Positions 41,290 to 50,061 of a DNA stretch of 64,000 nucleotides are shown piece by piece; the stretch's first letter is position 1, and the number at the start of each line of letters is the position of its first letter. The position numbers and the translations under genes were made by a program. Below the pieces are notes generated by a model, which saw only the letters and a list, made by a program, of their open reading frames with translations, was not told where the DNA came from and did no database searches. Origin of the DNA: Nocardia vermiculata NBRC 100427 (GTDB lineage: Bacteria > Actinomycetota > Actinomycetes > Mycobacteriales > Mycobacteriaceae); contig NZ_BDCA01000015.1 of the NCBI RefSeq assembly GCF_001613265.1, forward strand, positions 1-64,000, read 5' to 3'.

Positions 41290-41728
41290 CGACCGGCCTC
41301 CACATCCACACGGTGTGCTCCGCTTCCTCGTCCTCGTACAGCACGCCCTGGGTGAGCTCGACCGGCATGCCGACGGCCAGATCGTCCACGGTGAGACCGC
41401 GCACCACCTGTCCGAGGATCACCATCTGCTCGACCTCGAGTTCCACCGCCGCGACGATGTAGGGCTCGAAGGGATCGGGTGAGACGTACGGCGGGGGCGG
41501 CTTGTACCTGGCATCGGCGTACGACCAGATGTGGCCGCGCGTGGAGAACAGGTATTCGGCCAGCTCGGAGCCGTCCTTCTTGCTGGAGCACTGTGGATTG
41601 CGACAGGCCAGAGTGTTCCGCGGGAAGTACGGTGTGCTGCACACTTCGCAGCGGCTTCCCACGAGACGTACCGCGCCGTCGTCCGCAGTGAACCAATCTG
41701 CCACCGCGGGGCGTTGTTCTTTCTGCAC
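41282..41728 (-). CDS. Zn-ribbon OB-fold (DUF35) partner of the thiolase
   Basis: A 148-residue protein with an N-terminal zinc ribbon (CEVCSTPYFPRN...CRNPQC) and an OB-fold that ends WMWRPVDA. DUF35 proteins bind acyl-CoA and form complexes with Ltp thiolases or hydratases in steroid catabolism. The GTG at 41728 is 14 nt from the KstR-like box, so transcription likely starts within or beside it. It is translationally coupled to the thiolase. Confidence 0.85.
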   Translation of the reverse strand: MQKEQRPAVADWFTADDGAVRLVGSRCEVCSTPYFPRNTLACRNPQCSSKKDGSELAEYLFSTRGHIWSYADARYKPPPPYVSPDPFEPYIVAAVELEVEQMVILGQVVRGLTVDDLAVGMPVELTQGVLYEDEEAEHTVWMWRPVDA

Positions 41729-41741
41729 AGTTCCGACCGTA

Positions 41742-41756
41742 TAGGAACACGTTCTA
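41742..41756. promoter_or_regulatory. KstR-type operator before the thiolase/DUF35 pair
   Basis: TAGGAACACGTTCTA matches the KstR pattern TnnAACnnGTTnnA at all but one outer base and is nearly symmetrical. It lies between the DUF35 gene and the divergent pseudo-GTPase gene, so either or both could be controlled. KstR represses steroid catabolism genes until a CoA thioester of the steroid binds. Confidence 0.65.
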
Positions 41757-41857
41757 CTTTGGAACCGCAATCCGCTCCGGCGCCCCGCTGACCAGAGTAC
41801 GGTGAGCCCGGATCGACGCGGGCGACCCCCTCGAAACGACCTGGAGTTCAGTACACG

Positions 41858-42637
41858 ATGGACCGCAAAGCCATTGACCCACAATCGATCCGGAATGTCA
41901 CGATGGTCGGCGACCCCGCCGAAACAGCACGGATCGGCCGCCGCCTGTGCGGCGGTGCCGGCGAGACCGGCACATTCCACTGGGTGAAACACGGGGTCGA
42001 ATACGCGATCCATCTCACCGAACTGTCACCGGCGGCACCACCGACACAGCTGCAGCGAGTGATCCGGACGGCCGAGGGCGTCATCGCGATCATCGATGCC
42101 GGAGCCCGGCGCAATACCCGGCTCGACACGGTGCTGCGGATCGCCGACGATCATCAGGTCGCGCGGCTGTGCCTGATCACCGGCCTCGATCATCCGGCCG
42201 CCGACTTCGACCACTGCCTGCGCGCACTCGCCGGAATCCGCGGCGCAGTACCGGTGGCACTGCAGCTGCCCATCGGCGCCGGGCCGGAGTTCGCGGGCGT
42301 GATCGACCTGCTCGGAATGTGGGCGCTGGAGCCGATGGGCGTCGAGTTCTACGGCGACCACTGGGCCCTCGCCCAACGGTCCTATTCCGATCTGGTCGCC
42401 ACGGTGCTGGAATCCGAGGCCGGTGACACCCGGTCCGGCAGCCCGGCCGCGGACCGGCGAGCATCCACCCGGCTACCCGCCCGCCTGCGCCGCCGTACCC
42501 ACCTCGGCGATCTCGTCCCCGTGCTGTGCGACGGGTCGCTGTGGAGCGACGACATCACCGCACTACTGGACGCCGTGGTCGGATACCTCCCGTCTCCGCT
42601 CGAGGTCTGCCAACCCGAACACGTTCTAGACAATTGA
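41858..42637 (+). CDS. Degenerate elongation-factor-G-like pseudo-GTPase
   Basis: A 259-residue protein that aligns along its length with EF-G/TetM domain I. GVIAIIDAGARRNTRLDTVL corresponds to the post-DTPGH region, ADDHQVARLCLITGLDH to the NKMD region, VPVALQLPIGAGPEFAGVID and LVPVLCDGSLW...LLDAVVGYLPSPLEV to the EF-G segment before domain II. All GTP-binding motifs are lost: P-loop replaced by GDPAETAR (18-25), DTPGH by TELSP (54-58), NKMD by GLDH (109-112). It cannot be a normal GTPase. It lies upstream of a P450 on the same strand and opposite a KstR-type box. Role unknown. Confidence 0.75.
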   Translation: MDRKAIDPQSIRNVTMVGDPAETARIGRRLCGGAGETGTFHWVKHGVEYAIHLTELSPAAPPTQLQRVIRTAEGVIAIIDAGARRNTRLDTVLRIADDHQVARLCLITGLDHPAADFDHCLRALAGIRGAVPVALQLPIGAGPEFAGVIDLLGMWALEPMGVEFYGDHWALAQRSYSDLVATVLESEAGDTRSGSPAADRRASTRLPARLRRRTHLGDLVPVLCDGSLWSDDITALLDAVVGYLPSPLEVCQPEHVLDN

Positions 42638-42836
42638 GACCTATAGGAGAACCCGGCACCGACGGGAGTCCGAAACCGTCTCCGGACCCGGTGAAACCGC
42701 AAGCTACTCGACAGTAAACCGGCTGACCTGCAACAGCTTTGGCTAGGGTTCTCGGCGTGGCAAACCAACGAATGTCAGGTCAGCCCGCAATCGGTCACAG
42801 GGGGCATGACACCGTAACGCCGAGGGGAACGAGCCG

Positions 42837-44090
42837 GTGATCGAACGAGACATGGCACGCACCGCCGGATGCCCCGTTCCACACGGCTCCCCCGCCGTCG
42901 CGGCCGACCCACAGATACGTTTGGACTCCACCGGATTCGCCGCGAATCCGCACCACACCTACAGTTCGATGCGCGGACGAGGTCCCCTCGTCCCGATCGA
43001 ACTCGGCCCCGGGGTGCCCGCCACGCTGGTGATCGGCTACCAGACCGCCGTCCAGATCCTCAACGACGAACATCATTTCCCGGCCGACCCACGCCGCTGG
43101 GAGAACAACGCCCCGCTCGATTCCCCGCTGGTGCCACTACTGGGCTACCGGAAGAACGCGCTGCGAACCGCCGGTACCGAACATGCCCGCTACCGGCGGG
43201 CGATCAGTCAGGCACTCGACTCGGTCGACCTGCATCGGGTGCACGTCGCCGCCGCCGAATCCGCGGAAAAACTGATCAACGCGTTCTGCGAAAGCGGCGC
43301 CGCCGACCTGAGAACCGACTACGCCTTCCCACTCAGCTTCCGGGTGCTGAGCAACCTGATGGGTTTCCCCGACGAGGCGGCCACCGCAGCCTATGAAGGA
43401 ATGGCAGCCGCCCTCGACGGAGCCGGCACCGAAGAAGGGCACCAGCGATTCGTCCAGGCACTCGTCGGAGTCGTCGACCAGAAGCGGACCGACCCCGGTG
43501 ACGATCTGATCTCCCGGCTCCTCGAACAGCCGGACGGCCTGGACCCGGTCGAAATGGTCAACCAGGCCGCACTGCTGTTCTCGGCCGGTACCGAACCCAC
43601 CTGCAACCTGATACTCAACGCATTACTGCTGCTGATGACCGACGACGAGTACGGCGGTGACGTACTCAGTGGCGCCATGTCCACCCGAGACGCCATCGAC
43701 GAGGTGTTGTTCATGGACCCACCGCTCGCCAACTACTGCCTGCGCTATCCGGTGCAGCCGCAACTCATCGGCGATGTATGGATCCCGGCCGACCAGCCGG
43801 TGGTGATCAGCCTGGCTGCCTGCAACAACGACCCCAAGGTCGTCGGCAACAGCGACCGCAAGGGCAACCGATCCCATCTCGCCTGGGCGCTGGGCCCCCA
43901 CGCCTGCCCCGCTCAGCCCCACGCCCATACCATCGCCCAGCAGGGCATCGACCTACTACTCGACGCACTACCCGACATTCGCACGACAACCCCTGTGCAA
44001 CAACTTGATTGGCGCACCGGACCATTCCACCGCGCGCTGACCACCCTCCCGGTGGAGTTCCCCGCCTGCGCACCGATGCATCTCACCTGA
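42837..44090 (+). CDS. Cytochrome P450 lacking the ExxR arginine (first copy)
   Basis: A 417-residue P450-fold protein. The haem Cys is C357 in LGPHACPAQP, without the Phe of FxxGxxxC. In helix K the ExxR motif is replaced by E289-VLF292, so the Arg is absent. The I-helix reads SAGTEPT. This resembles the Streptomyces CYP157 group, which also lacks ExxR. GTG start at 42837 after GAGGGGAACGAG. It follows the pseudo-GTPase by 199 nt. Substrate unknown, possibly lipid or steroid by context. Confidence 0.85.
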   Translation: MIERDMARTAGCPVPHGSPAVAADPQIRLDSTGFAANPHHTYSSMRGRGPLVPIELGPGVPATLVIGYQTAVQILNDEHHFPADPRRWENNAPLDSPLVPLLGYRKNALRTAGTEHARYRRAISQALDSVDLHRVHVAAAESAEKLINAFCESGAADLRTDYAFPLSFRVLSNLMGFPDEAATAAYEGMAAALDGAGTEEGHQRFVQALVGVVDQKRTDPGDDLISRLLEQPDGLDPVEMVNQAALLFSAGTEPTCNLILNALLLLMTDDEYGGDVLSGAMSTRDAIDEVLFMDPPLANYCLRYPVQPQLIGDVWIPADQPVVISLAACNNDPKVVGNSDRKGNRSHLAWALGPHACPAQPHAHTIAQQGIDLLLDALPDIRTTTPVQQLDWRTGPFHRALTTLPVEFPACAPMHLT

Positions 44091-44240
44091 ACTTGTTTCC
44101 ACATGGCACGGCAAGCGCGCGCCGCAGCACGACCGTTGGCCGAGTGTGTCGCGACGTCCCGGAACCGGGCCGGCTTCGCCCCGCTGCAGCTCGCGCCGCG
44201 GCATCCCCCGTGGACAAGCCCGGTTCCGGAGGCCGCCCGA

Positions 44241-46055
44241 CTACACCGGTGCGTCCTGGAAAGTATCATCGTGCCAGCGGGTGTACTCCTGCCAGCTGCC
44301 GACGTAATCACCGGAGAAGACTGGACCACCCAGCCCGCGGATTTCGAATGCGTCCAGGATCAGGGGCAAGTGGTCAAGCACCACTCGCCGGTACCGGCGT
44401 AGGTCCCCCGCGACGTCCGCAATCTTCCGTTCGGCGAGGAACCACGGAGCACGACATTTGATCCGATCCAGCGCATATGCCGCGGCAATACTCTCTATCA
44501 ACTCGCTCGCCCGAGGGTCAGCGGCGTTTCGGCTCTCGATGATCAGTGCGGTCGCAGCGAGCCGTTCGCCGGTCGCGGTGGCCAGTTCGACCGCAGCCGA
44601 TTCCGGGCCCAGCGCATCACTGGCAGGGTCGGAGACACCCGTCGCTACCTCGCGCGCTAGCCGCCGTTCCCGCTCGATTAGCATTCGGACATACCACGGC
44701 AAATCGGCTGGCGTGTCCGGTAATCGCAATGTGGTGACTGCCGTCGAACGACCTGCCGTCACCGCCATGATCCTGTTCTCCCCCTCGGCGGTGATGATTG
44801 CCTCGATGTTGTGGATCCAGTCGGTAAAATGATTGATCTTCAGCGCACCCTGTGCGGCGGCGCGGCGACGGCAGGTTGTCAATACTGCTGCGGCAGTGTC
44901 GGATAGCAGCGGTTTGGCCAGCATCGACCACAGCACCTGCGACGGATCGTCGGCCGATTCCGGCTTGGTTCGCATATCACGGATCATCCTGCCGAGCGCG
45001 CCGACCGCCACCGTGGCGGCCACACCGTCGACGAGGTCCTGTTGCACCGAATCTCGATCGATCATCACTGTCTGCGACGGCCGGCGTTGTCCGGCATAGT
45101 TGTGCAGTCCCACGAGCGCCGCACGCGCGCTGGCGATCGCGGCGTTGGCCAGATCCAGGCGGCCGTTGTCGAGCACACCGATAGCGCGGTGCCAGCGACG
45201 ACGAACCGGAAGATCGCATTCGAAACGACCCTGAGCGTCCAGCCTTGCCCAATCACCCCCAAGGAGAGCATCCCGCGGAACCCAGGCGCGGCGAAAACGA
45301 ATGGTAGCGTGGTCCATCGGCGCATCGGTATCCGGCAGTGCCGCCAGCTCCACACCTTCGGCGAGGCCGGTGGCGGTACGCAATCGAAGCAGGAACGGCA
45401 GCACCCCTTCGTCGGCGGCGCCGACGATGAGCCGGGCGGTGACCACCACCGTTTTCGGCATCCGCTCCGAGGCGACGTTCGGCATGAACTTCACAGCCGT
45501 GATGCGCGGGCTGGTAAGCCAGAAGCCATCCGTCTCCGGATCGTAGGTGGCAGTGGTCTGCTGGTTCGCGCCGTTGGTGCCGCCCAGTTCGGTCAGCATC
45601 AGCACCCCGAGTACAGAGGCGTCCTCGAGGTCGGACAGGCAGCGCTCCTGATACGGCGAACCGTTGCCGAGATGACGGATGGCTCCGAGGGCAAGATCGA
45701 AATGTCCGGTCAGGATGAGCAACAACTGTGGCGCGGCGATCTGAGACCAATCGCACAGCGCCCCACGCAGTTGAGTGTCGGCGGAGACCTCACTGGCACC
45801 GACACCGAGTCCCCGGATCGCTGCCCGCAGCAATCCCGGTGCGGTCTCGGCTTTTTCGAGAGCGGTCAGGCTACTGCCCGGCCGACCGGGCAGCCCGGTA
45901 ATCAAATCACGTACCCGGCGGTGCAATGACAACTGGTCACCGAACACCACTTGCCGCAGTGCATCCCGCACTTCGACACCGCGATCGGCATCGCGTGGGA
46001 GCGGTTTGCAGACGGTTCTAGGGGGTACGTTGGAAGAGTTTTCCGTGATGGTCAT
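44241..46055 (-). CDS. Acyl-CoA oxidase-like flavoprotein
   Basis: A 604-residue protein with the peroxisomal acyl-CoA oxidase layout. LTELGGTNGANQQTTATYD corresponds to the FAD-binding TELGHG segment, the middle domain follows, and IITAEGENRIM corresponds to the TYEGDN catalytic Glu region. Sequence is diverged and the usual Gly-His at the flavin loop is Gly-Gly, so activity on a fatty acyl-CoA is uncertain. ATG 46055 is preferred to GTG 46064. It lies 142 nt downstream of the second ExxR-less P450 on the same strand; co-transcription is likely. Confidence 0.75.
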   Translation of the reverse strand: MTITENSSNVPPRTVCKPLPRDADRGVEVRDALRQVVFGDQLSLHRRVRDLITGLPGRPGSSLTALEKAETAPGLLRAAIRGLGVGASEVSADTQLRGALCDWSQIAAPQLLLILTGHFDLALGAIRHLGNGSPYQERCLSDLEDASVLGVLMLTELGGTNGANQQTTATYDPETDGFWLTSPRITAVKFMPNVASERMPKTVVVTARLIVGAADEGVLPFLLRLRTATGLAEGVELAALPDTDAPMDHATIRFRRAWVPRDALLGGDWARLDAQGRFECDLPVRRRWHRAIGVLDNGRLDLANAAIASARAALVGLHNYAGQRRPSQTVMIDRDSVQQDLVDGVAATVAVGALGRMIRDMRTKPESADDPSQVLWSMLAKPLLSDTAAAVLTTCRRRAAAQGALKINHFTDWIHNIEAIITAEGENRIMAVTAGRSTAVTTLRLPDTPADLPWYVRMLIERERRLAREVATGVSDPASDALGPESAAVELATATGERLAATALIIESRNAADPRASELIESIAAAYALDRIKCRAPWFLAERKIADVAGDLRRYRRVVLDHLPLILDAFEIRGLGGPVFSGDYVGSWQEYTRWHDDTFQDAPV

Positions 46056-46197
46056 GATGCACACTCACTCGCGTCAAAGCTGTGGCTGCGCAACACCGAT
46101 CATGTCGAACTTATCTATCACACGGCTGCGCAGCCGGGAACAATAAGGCATGCAGGCCGTGGAATGCCTGGAGCGGTGCTAGGTCATAGGCCACCCC

Positions 46198-47463
46198 CTA
46201 CATGACGGGCAGAGGCGGAGTCGGAGGGAAGGTGATCGGGAAGCTCGCCAGAGCCCGGTGGAAAGGACCCGGGCGCCACACCAACTCGTTGACGGGGACC
46301 GCCGGCCGGGCATCGGGAAGGGCATCGAGGAACTGATCGATGACATCCTGCGCGATCATCATCGACAGCGACTGGGCATGCACGGGACAAGAGTGTGGGC
46401 CCGTCCCCCACCCCAGATGTGAGGAGTTGAGCGTGTAGTCGCCGGTGGCGACAGCGGGGTCGCTACTGCAGGCTGCCATACTGATCATCACCGGCTGGTT
46501 CGCCGCCAGCCAGACACCGTCGACTTCCTTCGGCTGGGCAGGATAGGTGATCAGGTAATTGGCCAGCGGCGGATCCGTTGTCAGGCACTCCATCAGTGCC
46601 GTCTTCGTGGGCAGCGGCGAGCCGTTGTTCTTGCTCGCGACGAAGCGGGAGTCCGTCAACATCAGCACCAGTGTTCGCGCGATGAGGTCCTGCGGGAGCT
46701 CGTGACCTGCCGAGTACAGCGTTACCAGCTGGTGCACCATTTCCTGGTCGCTGAGCCCGGCCGGATGGTTGATCAACCGTGTCGCGATGTCGTCGCCGGG
46801 CTGAAGCCGTTTGAGTTGAGTCAACTCCAGCAGTGCGGAGTCCAGCATCTCGTTGACGGTGGCGGTGTCGACTCCCTCGAAAAGGGCCGCGCTGGCGGCG
46901 GCGACGCGCTCACCGATCTCGGGCGGGCAGCCGATGATGTCGTTGAGGATCGCGAACGCGACCGGCGCAATGTATTGCGATAGGAGGTCCGCGTGCCCGT
47001 TCTCACAGAACTCGTTGATCGCCGGGACCGCGATCTTCTCGACAACGTTGTGCAACGTCAGCTGATCGACGCCTCCCAGCGCATCGTTGGTGGCAGAGCG
47101 GTAACGCTGGTGGTCGACCGTACCGCCGTCACTACGCAAGGCATTCGGCCGCCACTCGACCATGGGCATGATCGGGATGCTGTTGTCGACGGTGCGTTGC
47201 CACACCCGCGGATCGGAGCGAAAGTGCTGGGGGTCGTTGCAGATCTGTACGGCGGTCCGGTACGAGATCACCAGCGTTGCGGGAACACCCGGCCAGATCT
47301 CCACCGGAACGAGCGAGCCGAATTGCTCCCGCATGACGCGGTAGTACCCATGGGGATCGGCGGCGAATTCGGGCGTGTAGATCGGGACCGGAACAGGAAG
47401 CTGTTCCACCCCCGCCGACAGCGAGGCGGCGGTATGGTCGGTCGCCCCCAGCAACGAATCCAC
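46198..47463 (-). CDS. Cytochrome P450 lacking the ExxR arginine (second copy)
   Basis: A 421-residue P450 clearly paralogous to the one at 42837-44090. The haem Cys is C359 in GTGPHSCPVHAQ. Helix K has E292-CLT295 instead of ExxR. The I-helix SAGHELP lacks the oxygen-activating Thr. The closing FHRALASFPITFPP is shared by the paralogs. GTG 47463 is chosen because AAGGAG lies 9 nt upstream and the length then matches the first copy. Loss of both the Arg and the Thr suggests either an unusual oxygenase or a non-catalytic haem protein. Confidence 0.82.
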   Translation of the reverse strand: MDSLLGATDHTAASLSAGVEQLPVPVPIYTPEFAADPHGYYRVMREQFGSLVPVEIWPGVPATLVISYRTAVQICNDPQHFRSDPRVWQRTVDNSIPIMPMVEWRPNALRSDGGTVDHQRYRSATNDALGGVDQLTLHNVVEKIAVPAINEFCENGHADLLSQYIAPVAFAILNDIIGCPPEIGERVAAASAALFEGVDTATVNEMLDSALLELTQLKRLQPGDDIATRLINHPAGLSDQEMVHQLVTLYSAGHELPQDLIARTLVLMLTDSRFVASKNNGSPLPTKTALMECLTTDPPLANYLITYPAQPKEVDGVWLAANQPVMISMAACSSDPAVATGDYTLNSSHLGWGTGPHSCPVHAQSLSMMIAQDVIDQFLDALPDARPAVPVNELVWRPGPFHRALASFPITFPPTPPLPVM

Positions 47464-48065
47464 CTGCTGATACTCCTTCACGAGTTGATAACTGATTCGT
47501 AATACGTTTCCGTGCAGCAAAATTCGATGCAGCGGTCTGATGGTACCCACCGCTACCGCTCTGCACATAACAAACTGACGGGTAGCCGACCGACCCCGTC
47601 GACTGCGGCGGCGCGAAACAACCTGCAGCTTGCACCGTGACGCGGGACGTGATAACCATCACGCTCCGATGGCGGTCCAGCCAGTTATCGCCGGACCGAT
47701 TCCGGCCCCCATGTTCGACGACCGGCGCAAAGATCGCGTTGCACCCGATTCGCTCACCGCGCGAGATGCTCGAACCACGGCCGGTAGGTCACACGGCAGC
47801 AGCACTTTTCGCCGGTCTCGACCGAGCCAGTATCGGCGGTCCGGCAACCCGCGACTGGCAGTCCGGCGAACATCGGCGTTGCTCACTCGGGATGCCCCTG
47901 TGACACCCGTCCGTCGGCGTCCCCTGGCCGCCGGTGATCCGCGCGTACGCCACGCCGAGGACGCCTACGCAAGGGCTCTTCCCGGACTTCTCCCCGCGGG
48001 AGCGAATGGCTAACGGCTCCGGATTCGGCAACGATAGACTCCGGCAAGCGACAAAGGAGGAATGA
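47464..48065. other. Gene-free intergenic region
   Basis: 602 bp without a supported gene. The only clear structure is a 16-bp dyad CGTGAT-AACC-ATCACG at 47648-47663, about 185 nt upstream of the P450 start, a possible GntR- or TetR-type operator. Open frames here lack ribosome sites and look like GC-driven artefacts. Confidence 0.45.
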
Positions 48066-48365
48066 ATGGTGCGCACTGCTCGAACGCTGAGTGTCGGTGT
48101 GGCGCTGGCCGCGATGGCCGTGCTCGGGTCCGGAGCCGCGCAGGCCGCGACCGGCTCGCTCGGAATCAACGAGAACATGCAGGGCAACCCGCACGGGTGC
48201 TATGCGGTGGAGGGTGATCCGGCGGCGCCGAACACGATTGCCAACTACACCGACCGGGAGGCAGTCACCTTCAACAGCCCGGACTGCACGGGTGCCAGCG
48301 CCGGGACGATTCCCGCCGGCGCGATCGGCGTGGCTCCGGCCACGGGCAGCATCCTGATCGACTGA
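48066..48365 (+). CDS. Small secreted protein, 99 residues
   Basis: A clear signal peptide (VRTARTLSVGVALAAMAVLG, cleavage near AQA-AT at about residue 28) and a 70-residue mature part with two Cys (GCYAV and PDCTG) likely joined by a disulfide. A very strong AAAGGAGGAATG site precedes the ATG. Mature sequence is Gly/Ala/Asn-rich and resembles small exported proteins of nocardioforms; function unknown. Confidence 0.78.
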   Translation: MVRTARTLSVGVALAAMAVLGSGAAQAATGSLGINENMQGNPHGCYAVEGDPAAPNTIANYTDREAVTFNSPDCTGASAGTIPAGAIGVAPATGSILID

Positions 48366-48371
48366 ACGAGA

Positions 48372-48425
48372 CCGGCCACCGGCGGAGCAGTCCTCGCGAA
48401 TATGCGGATTGCCCGCCGGTGCCGG
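48372..48425. terminator. Imperfect terminator hairpin
   Basis: CCGGCCACCGGCGG pairs with CCGCCGGTGCCGG across a 27-nt loop with one bulge, between convergent genes. Confidence 0.4.
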
Positions 48426-48449
48426 GCGTTCGATCCCGATCGACCTGCC

Positions 48450-49184
48450 CTACGGCAGTTTCGGTAGCCGGGACAGCAGCGCAGGCACCTTGGATGCCGC
48501 CATCAGTGCCCGGAACTGCCAGCTGTCGTCACGCGGCAGTACCCCGCCACGCTGGGTGGCGTCCAGGAAGTCGTAGAGGGTTTCCCCCTCTTCCATCAAG
48601 CCGTCGGCATTGAAGTGGTACCGGTCCACGGCCGGGCACTGGATGAAGCGGCCGTTGCCGTAGATCACCGGCGCCGACTCGTCGTACGGATACAACCGCA
48701 ACGGACCCGTCCAATGGCCGCTACCGATATAGCGGATGACGGTGCGTACGTTGCCTTCCGGTGTCACATCCAGATACACCTGGTTCGGCAGCGGGTCGTA
48801 GCGCCAGTCCGGGATGGCGTCGAAGAAGGCGAAGTTGTACTTCACGAATTCATCGATCCCGACGATGGTGCGCCCGAAGGTCGTGACGTCGGTATAGCGG
48901 ATATCCTGGGCATACAGCTCGTCGTTGACGCTCATATCCCGGACCAGGAAGCTCCACCAGTACTTCTTCGCCCACGTCATCACCCAGCCGAGATCCACAC
49001 CGAGTGCGCCGTAGGCCTCCAGCTTGCGTTCGAACTCGCCGAACCACTCCAGGGTGGTCCGCTGCAGCTCCGCCTCCGGAATCGCCCGGATCGGCACCGC
49101 ACGGTTGGCATTCAGGAACTCCGGCACCGGTTTCGACAGCCGCGGCTGCCGCAATGCGCGCTGAAATTGTTCCTCGTCGAACAT
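48450..49184 (-). CDS. SnoaL/NTF2-like fold protein
   Basis: A 244-residue protein with an extended N-terminal helical region and a cone-shaped NTF2-like core (YAQDIRYTDVTTFGRTIVG, FKxYNFAFFDAIPDW, VIRYIGSGHWTGPL). Family members bind hydrophobic substrates or catalyse isomerisation or dehydration; this one is not assigned. The ATG at 49184 has GGAGGG 6 nt upstream. An 18-bp palindrome lies upstream in the promoter region, separating it from the SDR gene. Confidence 0.7.
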   Translation of the reverse strand: MFDEEQFQRALRQPRLSKPVPEFLNANRAVPIRAIPEAELQRTTLEWFGEFERKLEAYGALGVDLGWVMTWAKKYWWSFLVRDMSVNDELYAQDIRYTDVTTFGRTIVGIDEFVKYNFAFFDAIPDWRYDPLPNQVYLDVTPEGNVRTVIRYIGSGHWTGPLRLYPYDESAPVIYGNGRFIQCPAVDRYHFNADGLMEEGETLYDFLDATQRGGVLPRDDSWQFRALMAASKVPALLSRLPKLP

Positions 49185-49236
49185 CGGAAACCCTCCCGCC
49201 ACTACACAGCCCGATCACCGAGCGATCCGCTGTTAT

Positions 49237-49254
49237 ATGAATCACACGATTCAT
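49237..49254. promoter_or_regulatory. 18-bp palindrome in the NTF2-like gene promoter
   Basis: ATGAATC-ACAC-GATTCAT, perfect 7-bp arms. On the minus strand a -10-like TATAAC overlaps its downstream edge, so a bound repressor would block transcription of the gene starting at 49184. No regulator gene is adjacent. Confidence 0.5.
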
Positions 49255-49317
49255 GGTGCAGCGTTCGATGTCAATGGAGCAGCGGTGTAGCGGGGGCGGT
49301 ACCGACGCCGGTGGCGG

Positions 49318-50061
49318 TCAGCGCAGTTTGATGCTGCCGCCGTCGACCATGAGGGTCTGGCCCGTCATGTAGGAGGCGTCGGCGCTGGCCAGGAAGACTG
49401 CGACCCGGCCGATGTCGGATTCCGGGTCGCCGAAGCGGTGCAAGGGATTTCGCGCCAGCAGCTTCTCCTCGACACCGGGATTGGCCGCGATGTACGCCTC
49501 CACGCCCTCGGTGAGCGCCAGCGGGGAGATGCAGTTGACATTGATGTCGTCGGCGGCCCACTCGTTGGCGGCGACCCGGCTCACGGCGCGGATCGCCTCC
49601 TTCGCGGCCGCGTAGGAGGCCTGGGTGACCTGGCCCTCGATACCGGCGCCGGAGGCGAAGTTGACGACCGTCCCGCGGGTGGTCTTCAGCTGCTCGTAGC
49701 ACGCCTGCATGAGCCAGAACGTGGGGTAGAAACCGGTGCCGAAGGACAGGTCCAGCATCTGCTGAGTCGTCTCGAGCAGCGGCGCCTGCCGGGAGGCGTG
49801 CGCATTGTTCACCAGTACGCTCACCGAACCGAACTGCTCCACCGCGAAGTCCCGGATCCGGGCTGCGTTCTCGTGCTGGGAAATATCGGCCCCGAGGTAG
49901 CGGACCACATCACCGAGTTCGGCCTCCAGCGCCGCGCCCGCATCGTCGTTGATGTCCACCGCGACGACCTTCGCACCTTCCTTGACGAAGGCACGGACGA
50001 TCCCGCGTCCGATGCCGCCGGCACCACCGGTGACGATCGCGACCTTGTCCTGCAGCCTCAT
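49318..50061 (-). CDS. Short-chain dehydrogenase/reductase
   Basis: A 247-residue classical SDR. The cofactor motif TGGAGGIG is at residues 11-18 (D36 after strand 2 favours NAD), with NNAH, S137 in NFASG and Y150-x3-K154 completing the catalytic set. AGGAGG precedes the ATG at 50061. It oxidises or reduces a hydroxyl/keto group; steroid or other cyclic alcohol substrates are typical. It reads towards the NTF2-like gene, which may act on the same compound. Confidence 0.88.
   Translation of the reverse strand: MRLQDKVAIVTGGAGGIGRGIVRAFVKEGAKVVAVDINDDAGAALEAELGDVVRYLGADISQHENAARIRDFAVEQFGSVSVLVNNAHASRQAPLLETTQQMLDLSFGTGFYPTFWLMQACYEQLKTTRGTVVNFASGAGIEGQVTQASYAAAKEAIRAVSRVAANEWAADDINVNCISPLALTEGVEAYIAANPGVEEKLLARNPLHRFGDPESDIGRVAVFLASADASYMTGQTLMVDGGSIKLR

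Noticed and set aside
42615..42628. Second KstR-like string CCGAACACGTTCTA
   Set aside because: It matches 13 of 14 pattern bases but lies inside the last codons of the pseudo-GTPase gene, about 210 nt before the P450; likely chance, though it could be tested together with the 41742 site.
47630..48013. 127-codon plus-strand frame upstream of the small secreted protein
   Set aside because: Arg/Pro-rich, no ribosome site, no domain; typical GC-driven open frame.
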